A stretch of 64,000 nt of DNA from Cycas panzhihuaensis (taxonomy: Eukaryota > Cycadophyta), in contig CM041465.1 in the NCBI GenBank assembly GCA_023213395.1, positions 76,701,741 through 76,765,740 on the forward strand, written 5' to 3'. This document shows positions 10,145 through 21,152 of this stretch, piece by piece. Position numbers and translations under genes: made by a program. Within the stretch, counting starts at the first letter, position 1. The number at the start of each line of letters is the position of its first letter. The notes under the pieces were generated by a model, which saw nothing but the letters and a program-made list of their open reading frames with translations, did not search any database and was not told the origin of the DNA.

Positions 10145-12386
10145 ACCCTTCCCTTTACCGCATGAAGGGTGTAGCTTCTGAGATCTTTCTCGGTTCCAAT
10201 TGTTCTTTTGTTGGGAGTTACAATTGTGCTCCCCATGTTTGGGGAATGAATCTCTATGGACAGGTTGGTCGAGGTTGGGCCTTGAGGCCCATTTGGGAGA
10301 TGGGTCACGTTGTGAGGCATCCTTAAGATGTTGAACTTGGCAACACGAATCATCATGGAAGCATTCTCCATAAATAGAGCACCACTTCTTCTTAAGCGAG
10401 GAATCAGATTTCCTTGCTTGAGAGAACTTGGTGTTGCCACCTTTGGGAGGAGTGGCTTGGGAAGCTTATTGGATTGGTTTGTTGGATGTAGGTGATAAAG
10501 GAAGTTGAAGTTTAAGTTCCTTCATCGTACATTCGAATGAACATATGGTAGAGGTAAGTGGGTCTAGGTTCTTCTCGGTTGAGTGGGAAGAAGACTTAGT
10601 GGATTGTTGAGGTTTAATTTCTTTGGTTGGCGGAGGTGCCTTACGTCGCTGTGAGGACTTTAGGGGCTTCTTGAGTATAGCCTAGATCTTAATAGCTTTA
10701 AGTGCTAAGCACTTCATAATGGCATAATCACATGTGGTTGCCCCCATCTTAAGGACTTCCACATGAACTTTAGGGCATAATGCATTAACAAAGATATCCC
10801 TCTTCAATTCCTTAGGCAAAGTAGCCTTGGTGGAATAGAGGAGGTCATGGAATCACTGCACAAAGTCACGATTCATCTCATCTTGACATTGCTTAAGTGA
10901 GAGGAGGGATTTCATTCCACTCTTAATGGATGAGCCACATCAAAATAGTTGATGAACTTATCTACGAGTTGCTGGAATGAGTAGATGGAATGAACAGGTA
11001 GGCGATAGAACCATTTAAGGGCATTGCCTTGAAGAGATCATGGAAATAGTTTCATTAATATGTGATCATAGGCCCAATAGTCTATGCATGCCATAGAGAG
11101 ACTATGGACATGCTCTGCTAGATCCTGTGATGAAGTCCCATCGAATTTAAGAACTTCGAGGGGATGAGGTGGTAAGTCAGTCCTTAGCGCCTCAATAGAT
11201 AAGGGTGTTGATCTATAATCCATAAAAGGACATGCCCTCACCTAGATTATATGATTGGCAAAAGATGAAGAAGGTAATGAACAAGAAATAGATGGGGGTG
11301 GAGGGCCCATCCCTCCTTTAGAAAATGCCTTTTGTTGAAAAGAGACTTGAGGAAATGCACCCTAAAAAGGAGTTGGGCCTCCTTGCGAAGGTGCGATATA
11401 AGGAGCTATGCAAGACAATGGAAATGAGGGGTGAGGGATCGAATTCTGCCCATATGGGCTGCCTGTGGGTGGCGTGACCCCATATGGGTGTAAAGAGTCC
11501 ACCCCATAAACAAGAATGTGGTTCGCTTTGCCATGCCCCCAAGGTTGAGATGTATAGCCTGGAGGTACGTAAAGGGAAGGACCACTAGACTGAGTTTGGG
11601 CGCATGTGAAAATAGGTCCCACATGACTAGAGGTAGAGGCATACATAGGACCCTTAAGTCTAATAGGAAATGTGTGTGCCACGTTTGGTGGTGGCGTATT
11701 TGCTTGGCTAGGGAGAGGCATGCTAACCCAAGCTAAGATAAAGACATATTGCGAGAGGTCCCGGAAGAGTTAGGACTGTAAAGAGAAGTAGGAAGCGCAA
11801 TGGACGTCCCTAAAGTAGGTGTTAGAATTGGACAGGATGGATGCGTTGGGACAAATGGGTTACTTGTTGTAAGTGGGGTAGACGTGGATGAAGGTGGTGG
11901 GGCAGACACAGATGAGGAAGGTGCCCCACCATGCAAGGCATCTTCAAACCACCTAAGACGTGGTTGAAGGTGAGCAGCACGAAAGCACTCATTAAGGGCT
12001 TCAACCACATCGATGGGAGGGGTATCCACCTGATCATAAGAGGTGGATGGGACCTCAAACGAAGTGGACCTCTGAGGACACTCCTTATAAGAATCACCAC
12101 CTAGGTGATAAATCTCAAGAGAAGATGAACCCTCTACTTCGTGAGTGGAGGGATGGACATCAAGTGGGTGTTGGTCACCTGGGTAATAGATGGGGTCATC
12201 ACCCTCTTGGGTGGACCCTAGGAAAGATGTAGAGAACTCATGTGCTTCAGAAGCAAATGCATGGTATGACCAATCCGAAGGATATCCTTCCATTGTCGAA
12301 TCAAAATATGATGATGGAAGGAGACAGTATGTGGGATCTTCTAATAACAAGGGCAAACCTCGTAGGCGACATGAGAAGTGTCGCAT
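10145..12386 (-). pseudogene. Tat-type element: Gag with zinc-knuckle-like end
   Basis: Reading starts at ATG 12386 (217 codons to 11733), about 145 bases after the primer site. The first part is Ser/Pro/Thr-rich and disordered. The retrotransposon Gag core follows in pieces: VLKFDGTSSQDLAEHVHSL and MKLFP (11240-11040), ALKWFYRLP, FQQLVDKFIDYF, MKSLLSLKQCQDEMNRDFVQ and KRDIFVNALCP (11040-10770). Near 10340-10390 CSIYGECFHDDSC and CQVQHLKDA recall the Cys/His box of Tat Gag. It forms the particle in which reverse transcription occurs. Frameshifts lie near 11730, 11340 and 11040. Confidence 0.82.
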
Positions 12387-12529
12387 ACAAAACTCACCAA
12401 TGTCTTAGAAGAGAAATAGGAATATAAGGTACATGTTGGGAGCTGCCTAACAAAAAAGATAAAAGGAGAAAGTTACTAAGAGGTAGTAGCACCAATAGGA
12501 AGAGATAAAGACTAGCTCCCTTACTGGCA
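12387..12529 (-). other. Gag leader of the Tat-type element
   Basis: A short purine-rich stretch between the primer-binding site and the first Gag ATG. No ORF or motif is visible. Confidence 0.5.
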
Positions 12530-12549
12530 GGTCCCTAATATGGTCGCCA
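12530..12549 (-). other. Putative primer-binding site of the Tat-type element
   Basis: On the minus strand 12549-12530 reads TGGCGACCATATTAGGGACC. It resembles the TGGCGAC...GGGGA primer sites of Tat/Ogre elements and follows an LTR-like ...ATTCCA end by one base. A weaker alternative is AGCGACTCCGCTACTTAGG at about 13866-13884. Which is right decides the LTR length. Confidence 0.55.
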
Positions 12550-14682
12550 GTGGAATCGCGTCTGCAGGATGGTCACTATGCTTAGTAGGGGTTGAGGTGC
12601 TCAACAACCAATGCTGGGGTATGGATGGAATCCTATAAACAGAAGAGAACACCACACAGGGTGTCTATGCACCGGAGTGCGAGTTTAGGACCCGCGAATG
12701 GTACCCAGCTTCCTTGGAGTAGCTTTCTCTTTTAGTTCTAAGAGGTGAGATACACATAGAGGTATCTTAGGCAGTCCCAAAGGGTAAGGTCCTCCTACCC
12801 TTGGATGGCCGAAAGGGAGGAGGAGAGACCCACGAAGGAGGGGTTCCTATAGCGAAGCAACGTAAGACATGGTACAATAGGCAAAGGGTATAAGACAAGT
12901 GCGAATAGGCCCCCCTTAGGCTAATTAGCCTAAGGTGAATCTAAACAAAGAAGGGAATGGCGAAAGGGGGACTAAGAGCTACACTCCCTCTCTCTCTTTT
13001 CCTTTTTAATAACAAAAGACAGAAAAGAAAGAAAAGCAAGCGTTTTGTAAGCACTTAAGCATGTATACTAAAGTGAAGTGCAACTAAGGAGTGCTTTCAG
13101 TTTAGGTAAGAAAAAGGGAGAGGTGCAATCCCTATTATGTCCTTTTTCCTATAAAAGCAACCACGTGACACACATATGCAAAGTGAATGCAAATAAATTG
13201 ATTTGTTACCCTTTTTGTCTTTATGTGACTTATTACGCAAATACAACAGATGCTTAATAAAAGCACAAAAAGAAGGAGGTGGAGGAAGGGAGATGGTGCA
13301 TACCCAGAAAGTGAAGCAATTGATGGGAAACCCCACTTGTACACCACATATGCCCTCTCATCCTTAATCGTAGTTGGAGTGAAAGTGAAGTGGGGGCTTC
13401 CTTACCTTCCCCATGTAAAGGACAAAATAATGCGGGAAAGCAAAGAGAGCCAAAAACCATATAAGAAAGCGGAAAAATGGAAGAGGAAAGAAGGGCAAGG
13501 ACTTACTGGGATTAGTGTGTTCTTTCCCTTCACAAATGCTACCGCAAACCTATAATCACAAAGGGTTTTCCCTTCCAAGAAGGGGCTACCAAGATGCAAG
13601 ATACTATATAGGCAATGATACAAAATAAATGCTAAAATTTTATACCTTAAGTTAGTGAAACTACTACTCAAATCAACTCTACTCTACTCTCCTTTAAGAA
13701 AATAATGTATACCAATAAAGAAAGGAAGGCTAGCCTTAGGATGGAAAAACCCCCTACAAGTAGACCTCCATGCAGCCTCATAATGTAAAAGTATGGTGGT
13801 TATCTAACAGCCTATGAGCAGCAAACAAGCACGGAAGTGAATGTTATAGGACGTGGGAGAGATGCCTAAGTAGCGGAGTCGCTATTGGCAGAGAATCACC
13901 ACACCGGTCTTACCAAGGGTCCGGATGGATACTGGATGATGTTTCGGGTTTAAAGAGGGCCCAAAGAGAGAGCATGTAGGCCTAGAACCAACGCAACAAG
14001 GGTTGCATACGTTGATATCTAGTGTAGGCTTGGGTCTCACCAACTCCTAGTTTGCTCAAGGAAAGCACGAACATGAGAGAGGAAGGATGGGAAAGAGTTT
14101 GCCCTTCGGGAGTAGGTCTAAAAGGGATGTATCCTGCCTTAACTCCCTTTGCCCAGTCCTTATGGACCCTCTCCTACAACTTTCTTGAGAGAAACCAACA
14201 GAGAATGGGAGAAAGCTTGACGTATTGAAACTAAAAATAAGAAAGAGCAGTCCCTTTTACAACAAAAATATGAAAAGAAGAAGATAATATACTTTTAAAC
14301 AAGCTCTAATAGAGTAAATATATGCTAAAATATAAAACCAAGGTAAGGGGTACCTACTAGGCTGTCTTAGGGGTAGATCTACCCCTGCAAATAATGGATG
14401 AGGGCAGGTCCTACAAGGTTTGTAGGGTACCTCACAAAGTGGAGTTGCAGGAGACACTTGCTGGATGAAAACTAAAGGATAAGCGTGGAGATCTCGCTTG
14501 GAAATGCTTAGTAGAGAGTCCTCTATCACGTATCAGAGCTGCCTTAGGCGTATCCCTTACTGGAATGGCCAAACTCCAATGTTGTAGGCGTACCTGTGAA
14601 AAGAGAGAAAGGAGAGAGTAGAATTGCAGTAGTAGAAAGTGTTGTTGGAGAGCTAAGAGAGGTGAAATGAGGTTCTTTTTGA

Positions 14683-14722
14683 GATATATACCCATCCTAA
14701 CCCTAATCAAGTGATTAGGGTT
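14683..14722 (-). promoter_or_regulatory. Putative 5' LTR promoter (TATA box and telo-box hairpin)
   Basis: Same arrangement as at 313-354: inverted repeat arms AACCCTAAT (14699-14707) and ATTAGGGTT (14714-14722), then GGGTATATATC on the minus strand. Being the 5' LTR, this copy would drive the genomic transcript toward lower coordinates, starting roughly at 14650-14660. Inferred from motif conservation only. Confidence 0.45.
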
Positions 14723-14819
14723 CGAGTAGGGCTAATTCTATAACTTATCCATTTGGCAATTCCGCAAAAAGAGTGAGAATTACCATAACGGATTAAAAAA
14801 ATAGTGAGCAACAGTCGCA

Positions 14820-14885
14820 CCATAGTAAACTTCGTGGTATTGCGGTAAACTTTGTGGTACCATGGTAAACTTCATGGTATCACTT
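14820..14885 (-). repeat. Short tandem repeat in the LTR, three units
   Basis: Units of about 17-22 bases around GGTAAACTTYGTGGTA occur three times here and twice in the left LTR (453-497). This accounts for the roughly 20-base length difference between the two LTRs. It lies in U3, upstream of the putative TATA box. Confidence 0.65.
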
Positions 14886-15378
14886 AGTTTATAGCGGTAC
14901 GAGACTAGAATGCTAAAATAGCAATGGAGAGGGTTCTGGGAGACCTAAATGGAGATGTGCTAAGTCTAAGAAGGGCTGGGGACAGTCTGGGTGACATGTA
15001 GGCTAGATCAACTGGGACATTGGGAGTTAGGATTCCTAGAAATGCTATGAGAACATGCAAGATCAAGGTGTGAGCAGGTTACACGAGTTGGACAAGTCTT
15101 GAGGTGATGTGGGGGTGGTGCGGAGGGTTGTAGAGTACCATGGGGATGCTTGCCTCGTAGAGAGGTAGGTCCCGCGGGTCGTCATAGGCTAAAAGTATGA
15201 TAAGCAACATGATTAAGCAATAGATGCAAGGTGATCACTCAAATGTGACATTCAATCGTGTAATGAGGCAATGCTTCTATCTACCTTTCCAAAGAAATAA
15301 TAAAGGTAAAAAGGAAGAAGCATACCTGAGCTTACTTGAGTTGATCTGTCCATACCCATTCATGATAATTGGGAAACA

Positions 15379-15834
15379 AAGACCAAGTCTAGACTTGGAG
15401 AGGGTGGGTACCTTGGTCATAAAGCCATCATCACTAGATCTATCATTAGGCAAAAGACTAGTGCAAGTGGACAAATATGTCAAGGGGGTCTAACGCCTTC
15501 TTTGCAACCTATATATTGAGGTATATCGAGCAAAGAGCTCATGTAGTAGTATATTAGGTCCCTAATTTGCCACTTGTAGCCAAGCACCACTAAACAAGAT
15601 AGTAACTGAAGGCTTCCCTTAGAAACCAATAAACTTAGAGCTTAGAAACCTTTTTATGGATTGGGACACCTATTAAACTATTTGGGATAATTATTAAACT
15701 TTATTTAGAACAACAACAAAATCTTACTTGGGACTACTATAACCTTAAGGACATTTTATTAACTTTATTTAGGCAACTATACCTTGAGGACATTTTATCA
15801 AAATGATATTTATCAAGACTTTAGTTGAGAAATA
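15379..15834. other. Unassigned gap between the Tat 5' LTR and copia A
   Basis: AT-rich. The stretch 15600-15830 has irregular GGGACA/TTATTTAG-type repeated words and may be the remaining leader of copia A. I see no copia LTR or primer site here, so copia A has lost its 5' end. The bases just outside the Tat LTR are AAGAC. Confidence 0.4.
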
Positions 15835-17360
15835 ATGATAGCTAATTTTAGTAACATAATCATTCTAAAGTTTGATGGGTCTAATTTCTTAAATTAGGGT
15901 AGAAGGATGAGACTCATCCTCATCACCACTAACATGTGGGATATTATGAGAATAGAATACATGGAACTAGGACAAAATCTAATAGATTTAGAGAAATTAG
16001 CATATAAGAAGAATGTAAAGAAAGATAATGAGGCCCTTGCATTAATATTTTGTTCCCTAGAGGATCATATATTTCCTAGGATAAGTGAGGCAGTAAAACC
16101 TAAGGAAGCTTGGGACACCTTATAGTTGCCTTATAAAGGGGTAGCTTTATCCAAGTTACAAACTTTGAGGAGTAGATTTGAAAACCTAAGGATACTACCT
16201 AACGAATCAGTTACAGAATTCATAACCAAGGTCTAAGACCTTGTTAATAAAATGAGATCACTTGAAGAAACATTAACTAAGCAAAGGATTATTGAGAGAA
16301 TCCTAAGGTGTGTTAGTGAGGTAAAAGGTCCGAAATAGTGGCAACCAGTATAAAGGTGTCAAAGGATTTAAGTACCTTAAAAATTGAACAACTAAGTTCC
16401 ATATTGATAGCAGTTGAGGAGAAGAAGAATATAAGTGAGTCACTTGAGCATGCCTTTGTAACCAAGGGAAGGATATAATCAAACTCACAAGTTAGAACCT
16501 ACAAATCTAGGGACCAATCCCCAAGGGGGAGAGAAAAAAACCCTGGATATGAAATACACTGAGATAGACAAGAAAGGTATCAAGCTCCACATCAAAGATG
16601 ACCATAAGCAAATCAAAGGAATTATAGCCAAAATCAATACCAAAGTCAAGAAAGGCACTATGGGACAACCCAATGTTGTCATAGTTATCAAGGGTATATA
16701 CAATCTCAAAGGGCCAACTTCAACTATCCCAATAACAAAGAAAGAGATAATCAAGCCCTATATATAGAAAGAGGAAGACCATCCAATGTTGATAGGACCA
16801 ATCCTTGTAGTAGAAGTCTTAATTTTAGAAGAAAGGATTCGCTTCACTACTTATTTTATAATAGAGTTGGTCACACAAAAGATAAATATTTTGCCAAGCA
16901 TGGTTTGCCCACTAAGGGAAGTGCCAATATAACTGTGGAAACAAGGGAGAATGATTGGTTATTCTTATCTAGCTTTATCACTTATGAGAAAGAATATGAT
17001 AGTTGGTATATTGATTCTAATTGCTCCACCCATATGACTCACAAACTATGGACATAACTAAAAAAGGGTCTATTATGTTTGGAGATGACACATCTCATGA
17101 ATCCATTGGTAGAGGTAATGTCATTTTAAAGACTAAAACATGTGAATATAGACATCTAGATGATGTAATTTATGTTCTAGCATTAAAAAATAATCTTTTA
17201 TTAGTAGGATAGAGGATGGGTCAAGATTACAAAGTCATATTTGATAATGGTGAATGCACTATTAAGGATAAAAGAAAGAACAAGGTGGTAGTTGCCAAAG
17301 GCAAACTGACTACAGATAAACTTTTCAAGCTAGTCCTCACTTCTTCAGACACTTTTGCCT
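15835..17360 (+). pseudogene. Copia A: Gag and protease
   Basis: From ATG 15835: IIILKFDGSNFLN (copia Gag start; family form F.G.NY..W with Trp now a stop), MRLILITTNMWDIM, KKNVKKDNEALALIF and LEDHIFPRISEA, then after stops LQTLRSRFENLRMLPNES-like text. A Gln/Lys-rich nucleocapsid stretch with a weak Cys/His remnant lies at 16840-16910. The protease site at about 17000-17035 reads WYIDSNCSTHMT (family DSGCSTHM; Gly is now Asn). A frame change follows and 17021-17212 continues as IMFGDDTSHESIGRGNV and DVIYVLALKNNLL. Non-functional. Confidence 0.85.
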
Positions 17361-17369
17361 AAAGAACTA

Positions 17370-18240
17370 CTATCAAACTTGACAATGATATATGGCATAA
17401 GAGATTTGGTTATTTAAGTTATAATAGTTTGGCACTTATGAACCTCATATTAAAGTTGGACAAAAATATTTGTAAAGGGTGTCTCCTTGGAAAATAACAT
17501 AGAGAAAGCTTTCTAGACAGTAGCTACAAAGTGAAAGGGCCACTCTAGCTAGTTTATATACATCTTTGTGGTCCCATGGATATTCCTTCATTGGAAGGTG
17601 CTAAGTATTTTATCACATTCATTGATGATTATATAAGAAAAACTTGGGTTTACTTCTTAAAGTTTAAGTCTGATACATTCTAACACTTTGTTAATTTTAA
17701 AACCTGTGTGGAGAGGCAAAGTGGATATAAGATCCTCTCCCTAAGATTAGACAATAGGGGAGAGTTCATCTCAAATGAGTTTAAGGCCTATTATATACAT
17801 CATGGAATCAGGAGATAACTTATAAATCCCTATACCCCTCAAAAAAATGGTGTAGCTAAAAGAAAGAACTGCACCATAGTTGAGATGGTTAGGTACATGT
17901 TGAAGGACAAAAGATTGGGACATGAATTTTGGGCTAAGGTAGTCCACACTATTATTTATTTACTCAATAGGTGTACCACCAAAGCCCTCAGGTAGATGAC
18001 TCCTGAAGAAGCATGGATTGGATATAAACCTAGTATCTATCATCTAAGAGTTTTTGGTTGCTTAACTTATGCCCATGTCCCTGAATAAAAAAGGACTAAA
18101 TGTGTCATGATAAATATTGATTCCCCCACTAGGTTAACATATATGTCATCTAAGCAAGACTTAAGATAAACTATTGATGTACCAAGTGGGGAGGGAACTT
18201 CCTCTTAACCTCCACCACAAAGATTTCCTAAATGGATTTA
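17370..18240 (+). pseudogene. Copia A: integrase
   Basis: The plus strand reads IWHKRFGYLSYNSL and CKGCLLGK (GAG-pre-integrase, zinc-binding His/Cys), then the core: KYFITFIDDYIRKTWVYFLK (first Asp), ILSLRLDNRGEFIS (second Asp) and TPQKNGVAKRKN, where the catalytic Glu of NGVAERKN is Lys. Then EFWAKVVHTIIYLLNRC, MTPEEAWIGYKPS and LRVFGCLTYAHVP. The C-terminal region before RT looks shortened, joining directly to the RT linker near 18160. Stops interrupt the frame. Confidence 0.85.
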
Positions 18241-19878
18241 AATGAACCATCATATGGATAACATTTTAGATAATAACTATAATAGAAGATCTACTCATTC
18301 TCATAGGATGAATTTTGCCCTTATGAGTTGCATTATAGAGACTCATGAGCCTCATACCTTTGATGAGACCAATATGCATGGTGATTGGAGAAAAGTAATG
18401 GAGGAGGAATATAACTCCATAGTGGAAAATGATACATGGGAACTGGTTGATCTTCCCCTTAAGAAAAAGGCTATTGGTACCAAATGGGTCTATAAAACCA
18501 AGTTCAGATCTGATGGATCAATTGATAAACATAAGGCTAGACTTATTGCAAAAGGTTATACCCAAAGAGAAGGCATAGACTATAATGAAGCATTTACTCA
18601 TGTCGCTCATATGGAAATAGTTCATGTGATGTTGAGTTTAACTGCATAAAACATATGGGATGTTCACCAAATGGATGTTAAAAGTGTATTTCTTAATAGG
18701 TACATTGAAGAAGATGTTTATGTGTCTTAACCCTAAGGTTTTGAAGTCAAGGGGGAAGAAGACAAAGTGTACAAGCTTTAAAAGGTATTTTATGGACTAA
18801 AACAAGTACTTAGGGTATGGTATTCCCGAATTAACAAATATTTCAGAAACCAAGGATTTGAAAAATCTCAATTGGATCTAAACTTGTATATCAAGATCAA
18901 AGGAGACTCTATCCTAACAATGAGACTTTATATAAATGATTTTGTTTACACTAGAAATGACTCACATCTTTCACAAACATTTAAAGAAGATATGTGTAGG
19001 GAGTTTAAAATGATAGATTTAGGCTTAATATATTACTTCTTAGGTTTGGAAGTATGGCAAGAGGAAGATGGGATATTTATTTTCTAAAGAAAGTATACCT
19101 TAGATTTACTCCAAAAGTTCAAGATGAATGATTACAAAGCCCTGGTCACACTTGCTGAAGTTAAGATCAAGTTATCTAAACTTGATGATTTTGTACTTAT
19201 GGATCCCGCACTCTACAGATAATTAATTGGTAACCTGATTTATCTAACTTCAACATGACTAGACATTATGTATGCAAATAGTGTAGTGTCTAGATTTATG
19301 TAAGATCCCAAGTCCACTCATTGGAAAGTAGTAAAAAGGATCTTATGATACTTAAAAGGCATAAAAGAATATGGGTTACATTATAAACCTTCACTAAATT
19401 TTAGGCTAACTAGGTATACAGATTCAGATTGGCCATGTGACATTAATGATATGAAATTTGCTTTAGGTTATACTTTCAGTTTGGATTCAGTATCTATAGC
19501 ATGGAGCACTAAGAAATAGAATATAGTTTCCCTATCTACAACAGAAGCAAAATATAAAGTAGTAGTTTTAGGTGCATGTAAAACTATATGGTTATGATGA
19601 CTCCGATAATATCTTCAAATGGAATAAAAAGGGCCAACCAAGATTTGGTTTGATAATCAAAGCACTATTCAGATGACTCGAAATCAAATATTTCATGGCA
19701 GAACCAAGCACATTAAAACTCAGCATCACTTTATTTAATAATTAGTTCAAGCAGGTGAGATCGAGTTGGTATATTGCAGCACCAAAGATCAAACAATTGA
19801 TATATTCACAAAGCTATTAGGAAAGATCAAGTTCCACAAATTCTAAGACAAACATGGAGTTTTACATAATGGATATTA
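18241..19878 (+). pseudogene. Copia A: reverse transcriptase and RNase H
   Basis: The clean stretch 18242-18649 reads through HGDWRKVMEEEYNSIVEND, TWELVDLP, AIGTKWVYKTKFRSDG, HKARLIAKGYTQREGIDY and EAFTHVAHM. Then HQMDVKSVFLN, YGLKQVLRVWYSRI and DLNLYIK. The catalytic motif reads LYINDFVY where YVDDL is expected, so it is inactive. RNase H follows with YFLGLEVWQ, LIGNLIYLTST, THWKVVKRIL, YTDSDWP, STTEAKY, FDNQSTIQMTRN, FHGRTKHIKTQHHFI and DIFTKLLGK. Stops replace Gln in LYRQL and Trp elsewhere. Confidence 0.88.
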
Positions 19879-19888
19879 TGGGGGAGAA

Positions 19889-20204
19889 TGTTGGGATAAT
19901 GCCCCTTGTGAAGTGGTGTGCAAGCTACTAAAGCTAACCTCAAGCCCCCAAATAACTACCTCGAGCCACTAAGAGCTGGCACACAGCCACCATCTGCTGG
20001 CCAAGTAAGTATTATGTGATATTTTATTTATTATTTATTATTTATTGCTAATGTTGGGTTGAGGTGGACCTCCACCTCTTTAAACTATATATTTGATGAG
20101 AGTACCTCCCTGGTGTTCTTTAACACCACCCTTCTTTCTACGGAGATTATTTACATGCTCTCAGCTATGGATTAACTTATGATCGACCTACTCTGTCCTC
20201 ATCA
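19889..20204 (+). repeat. Copia A 3' LTR
   Basis: The polypurine tract ATGGGGGAGAA at 19878-19888 is followed by TGTTGGGATAATGCCCC, a copia LTR start. The end is placed at CTCTGTCCTCATCA (20204) by analogy with the LTR ends of copia B and D. Only one LTR is present, so there is no repeat partner to confirm it. Confidence 0.7.
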
Positions 20205-20818
20205 CCAATAAGACAGTAGTGTTATATGCATATGAAATGGTTTAGTTCCATCGTTTACTTCATGATCTTCAAATGAAATAAGATGGTCCTACTAAAATAT
20301 GGTATGACAAGCAGAGTACTATTTAGATGACATGAATCTAATTTTCCATGGAAGGACTAAACACATCAAGACATAACATCACTTCATATGGGAACTTGTT
20401 CAAGTAGGTGAAATGCAGTTGGTTTATTACAGCACAAAAGATCAGATAACATATATTTTAGAAAGGTGCTTGTAAAAGTTAAATTTCACAAATTTAAAGA
20501 TAAGCTTGGAGTTGTATAAAATGATAATTATGGTGGAGAATATTGGGGTTAATATTTATTTTTCCCTAATGAAGTGTGCATAATATTTAATGACGCAACA
20601 GGACTGCTACAGCCGACTTCTACCATTCGAGCCATCAAGAATATATTTATTATTATTTTTTAAATTATAAAAATGTTAGTTGATGGTGAACTCTCTCCTA
20701 ATGTCCCGATTATAAATAAGAGGTTTTAGACTCAATGGTATTTCTGAACACTAACTCTATTTTAGAGATTGGTTAGTTTTTTATTGTGATGACTGTATAG
20801 TCTCTCTACTCTATCCCT
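20205..20818 (+). mobile_element. Copia G remnant: RNase H tail plus 3' LTR
   Basis: The plus strand reads YAYEMV then FHRLLHDLQMK, GPTKIWYDKQSTI and MEGLNTSRHN: the end of a copia RNase H, roughly 70 percent like the same part of copia A but a separate copy. A GGTGGAGAA tract near 20532 precedes a decayed LTR start (TATTGGGGTT, first TG lost), and the LTR runs to about 20818. The upstream part of G is missing, cut at the 3' LTR of A. Confidence 0.72.
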
Positions 20819-21152
20819 GTTATCCTTCAAGAGGGAATATAATGAGAATATAGAAAGGAGATAACCATCAATTGCATGAGAGTGGTGATATTAATGAATA
20901 CTAAAGTCTTCATGCCCTATAAATAATAAGCAAGACTTAAGTGGGATGTGGCACACCACTTAAAGTCCATTGTTAATTAGCATTGATAAATGTTGAAAAT
21001 GATGCCATCAAGATCTAACAAAGTGTAGCTATTATGTAACTAAGATTTGACATAGTATTACTACAATATCTCTGTTAATCTTAGGTTATCACCCTAAAGT
21101 GGGTAATTAATCCAAGGCAAATACGAGCCCCAATATAGGCACTATTCTAACA
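20819..21152 (-). repeat. Copia B 3' LTR
   Basis: It starts (minus strand) TGTTAGAATAGTGCC at 21152, preceded by GGGCATTATAGATAAGAAA, the decayed polypurine tract. It is homologous over its length to 27014-27354. The left edge is uncertain by a few bases: TGTTA (20819-20823) might be the target duplication facing TGTTG at 27355. Confidence 0.78.

Larger units (their letters stand above)
1..15378 (-). mobile_element. Tat/Ogre-type Ty3-gypsy LTR retrotransposon, minus strand, 3' LTR cut by window start
   Basis: Sequence 1-989 recurs as a diverged direct repeat at 14370-15378. Both copies end on the plus strand in GGAAACA, so the LTR begins TGTTTCC on the minus strand. A G-rich polypurine tract abuts the left copy, and gag, protease, RT, RNase H and integrase lie between the repeats in the gypsy order on the minus strand. 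Two extras mark it as Tat-like: a second RNase H downstream of integrase (1400-1814) and an opposite-strand plant mobile domain ORF (3035 to about 4960). Coding parts carry stops and frameshifts, so it cannot act alone now. With the longer LTR model the whole element would be roughly 17 kb. Its left end is outside the window, so the target-site duplication cannot be tested. Confidence 0.9.
12551..15378 (-). repeat. 5' LTR of the Tat-type element
   Basis: The right edge at 15378 is firm, because GGAAACA ends both copies and the LTR starts TGTTTCC on the minus strand. Bases 14370-15378 match the left LTR. The other edge is inferred from the primer site and a TG at 12551, giving about 2.8 kb. 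If the alternative site near 13880 were used the LTR would be about 1.5 kb. The window cuts the left LTR, so the two models cannot be separated here. Short ORFs inside are not conserved between copies and I do not call them. Confidence 0.7.
15835..20204 (+). mobile_element. Ty1/copia element A, plus strand, 5'-truncated, decayed
   Basis: Gag, protease, integrase, RT and RNase H follow in the copia order (integrase before RT) on the plus strand, ending in a polypurine tract and one LTR. No 5' LTR is found upstream. Downstream the sequence resumes within the RNase H of an older copia (G), suggesting that A had inserted into G. Many stops sit at conserved Gln or Trp positions. Confidence 0.88.

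Noticed and set aside
13097-13671. ORFs on both strands at 13.1-13.7 kb
   Set aside because: Hydrophobic or Lys-rich low-complexity frames in the probable LTR/U5 part; no motif and no partner copy to test.
15835-19878. Alternative genetic code with TAA/TAG read as Gln
   Set aside because: Stops fall at Gln but also at Trp and Arg positions, CAA and CAG are still used widely in the same frames, and frameshifts are present too. Deamination of methylated cytosine explains this better.
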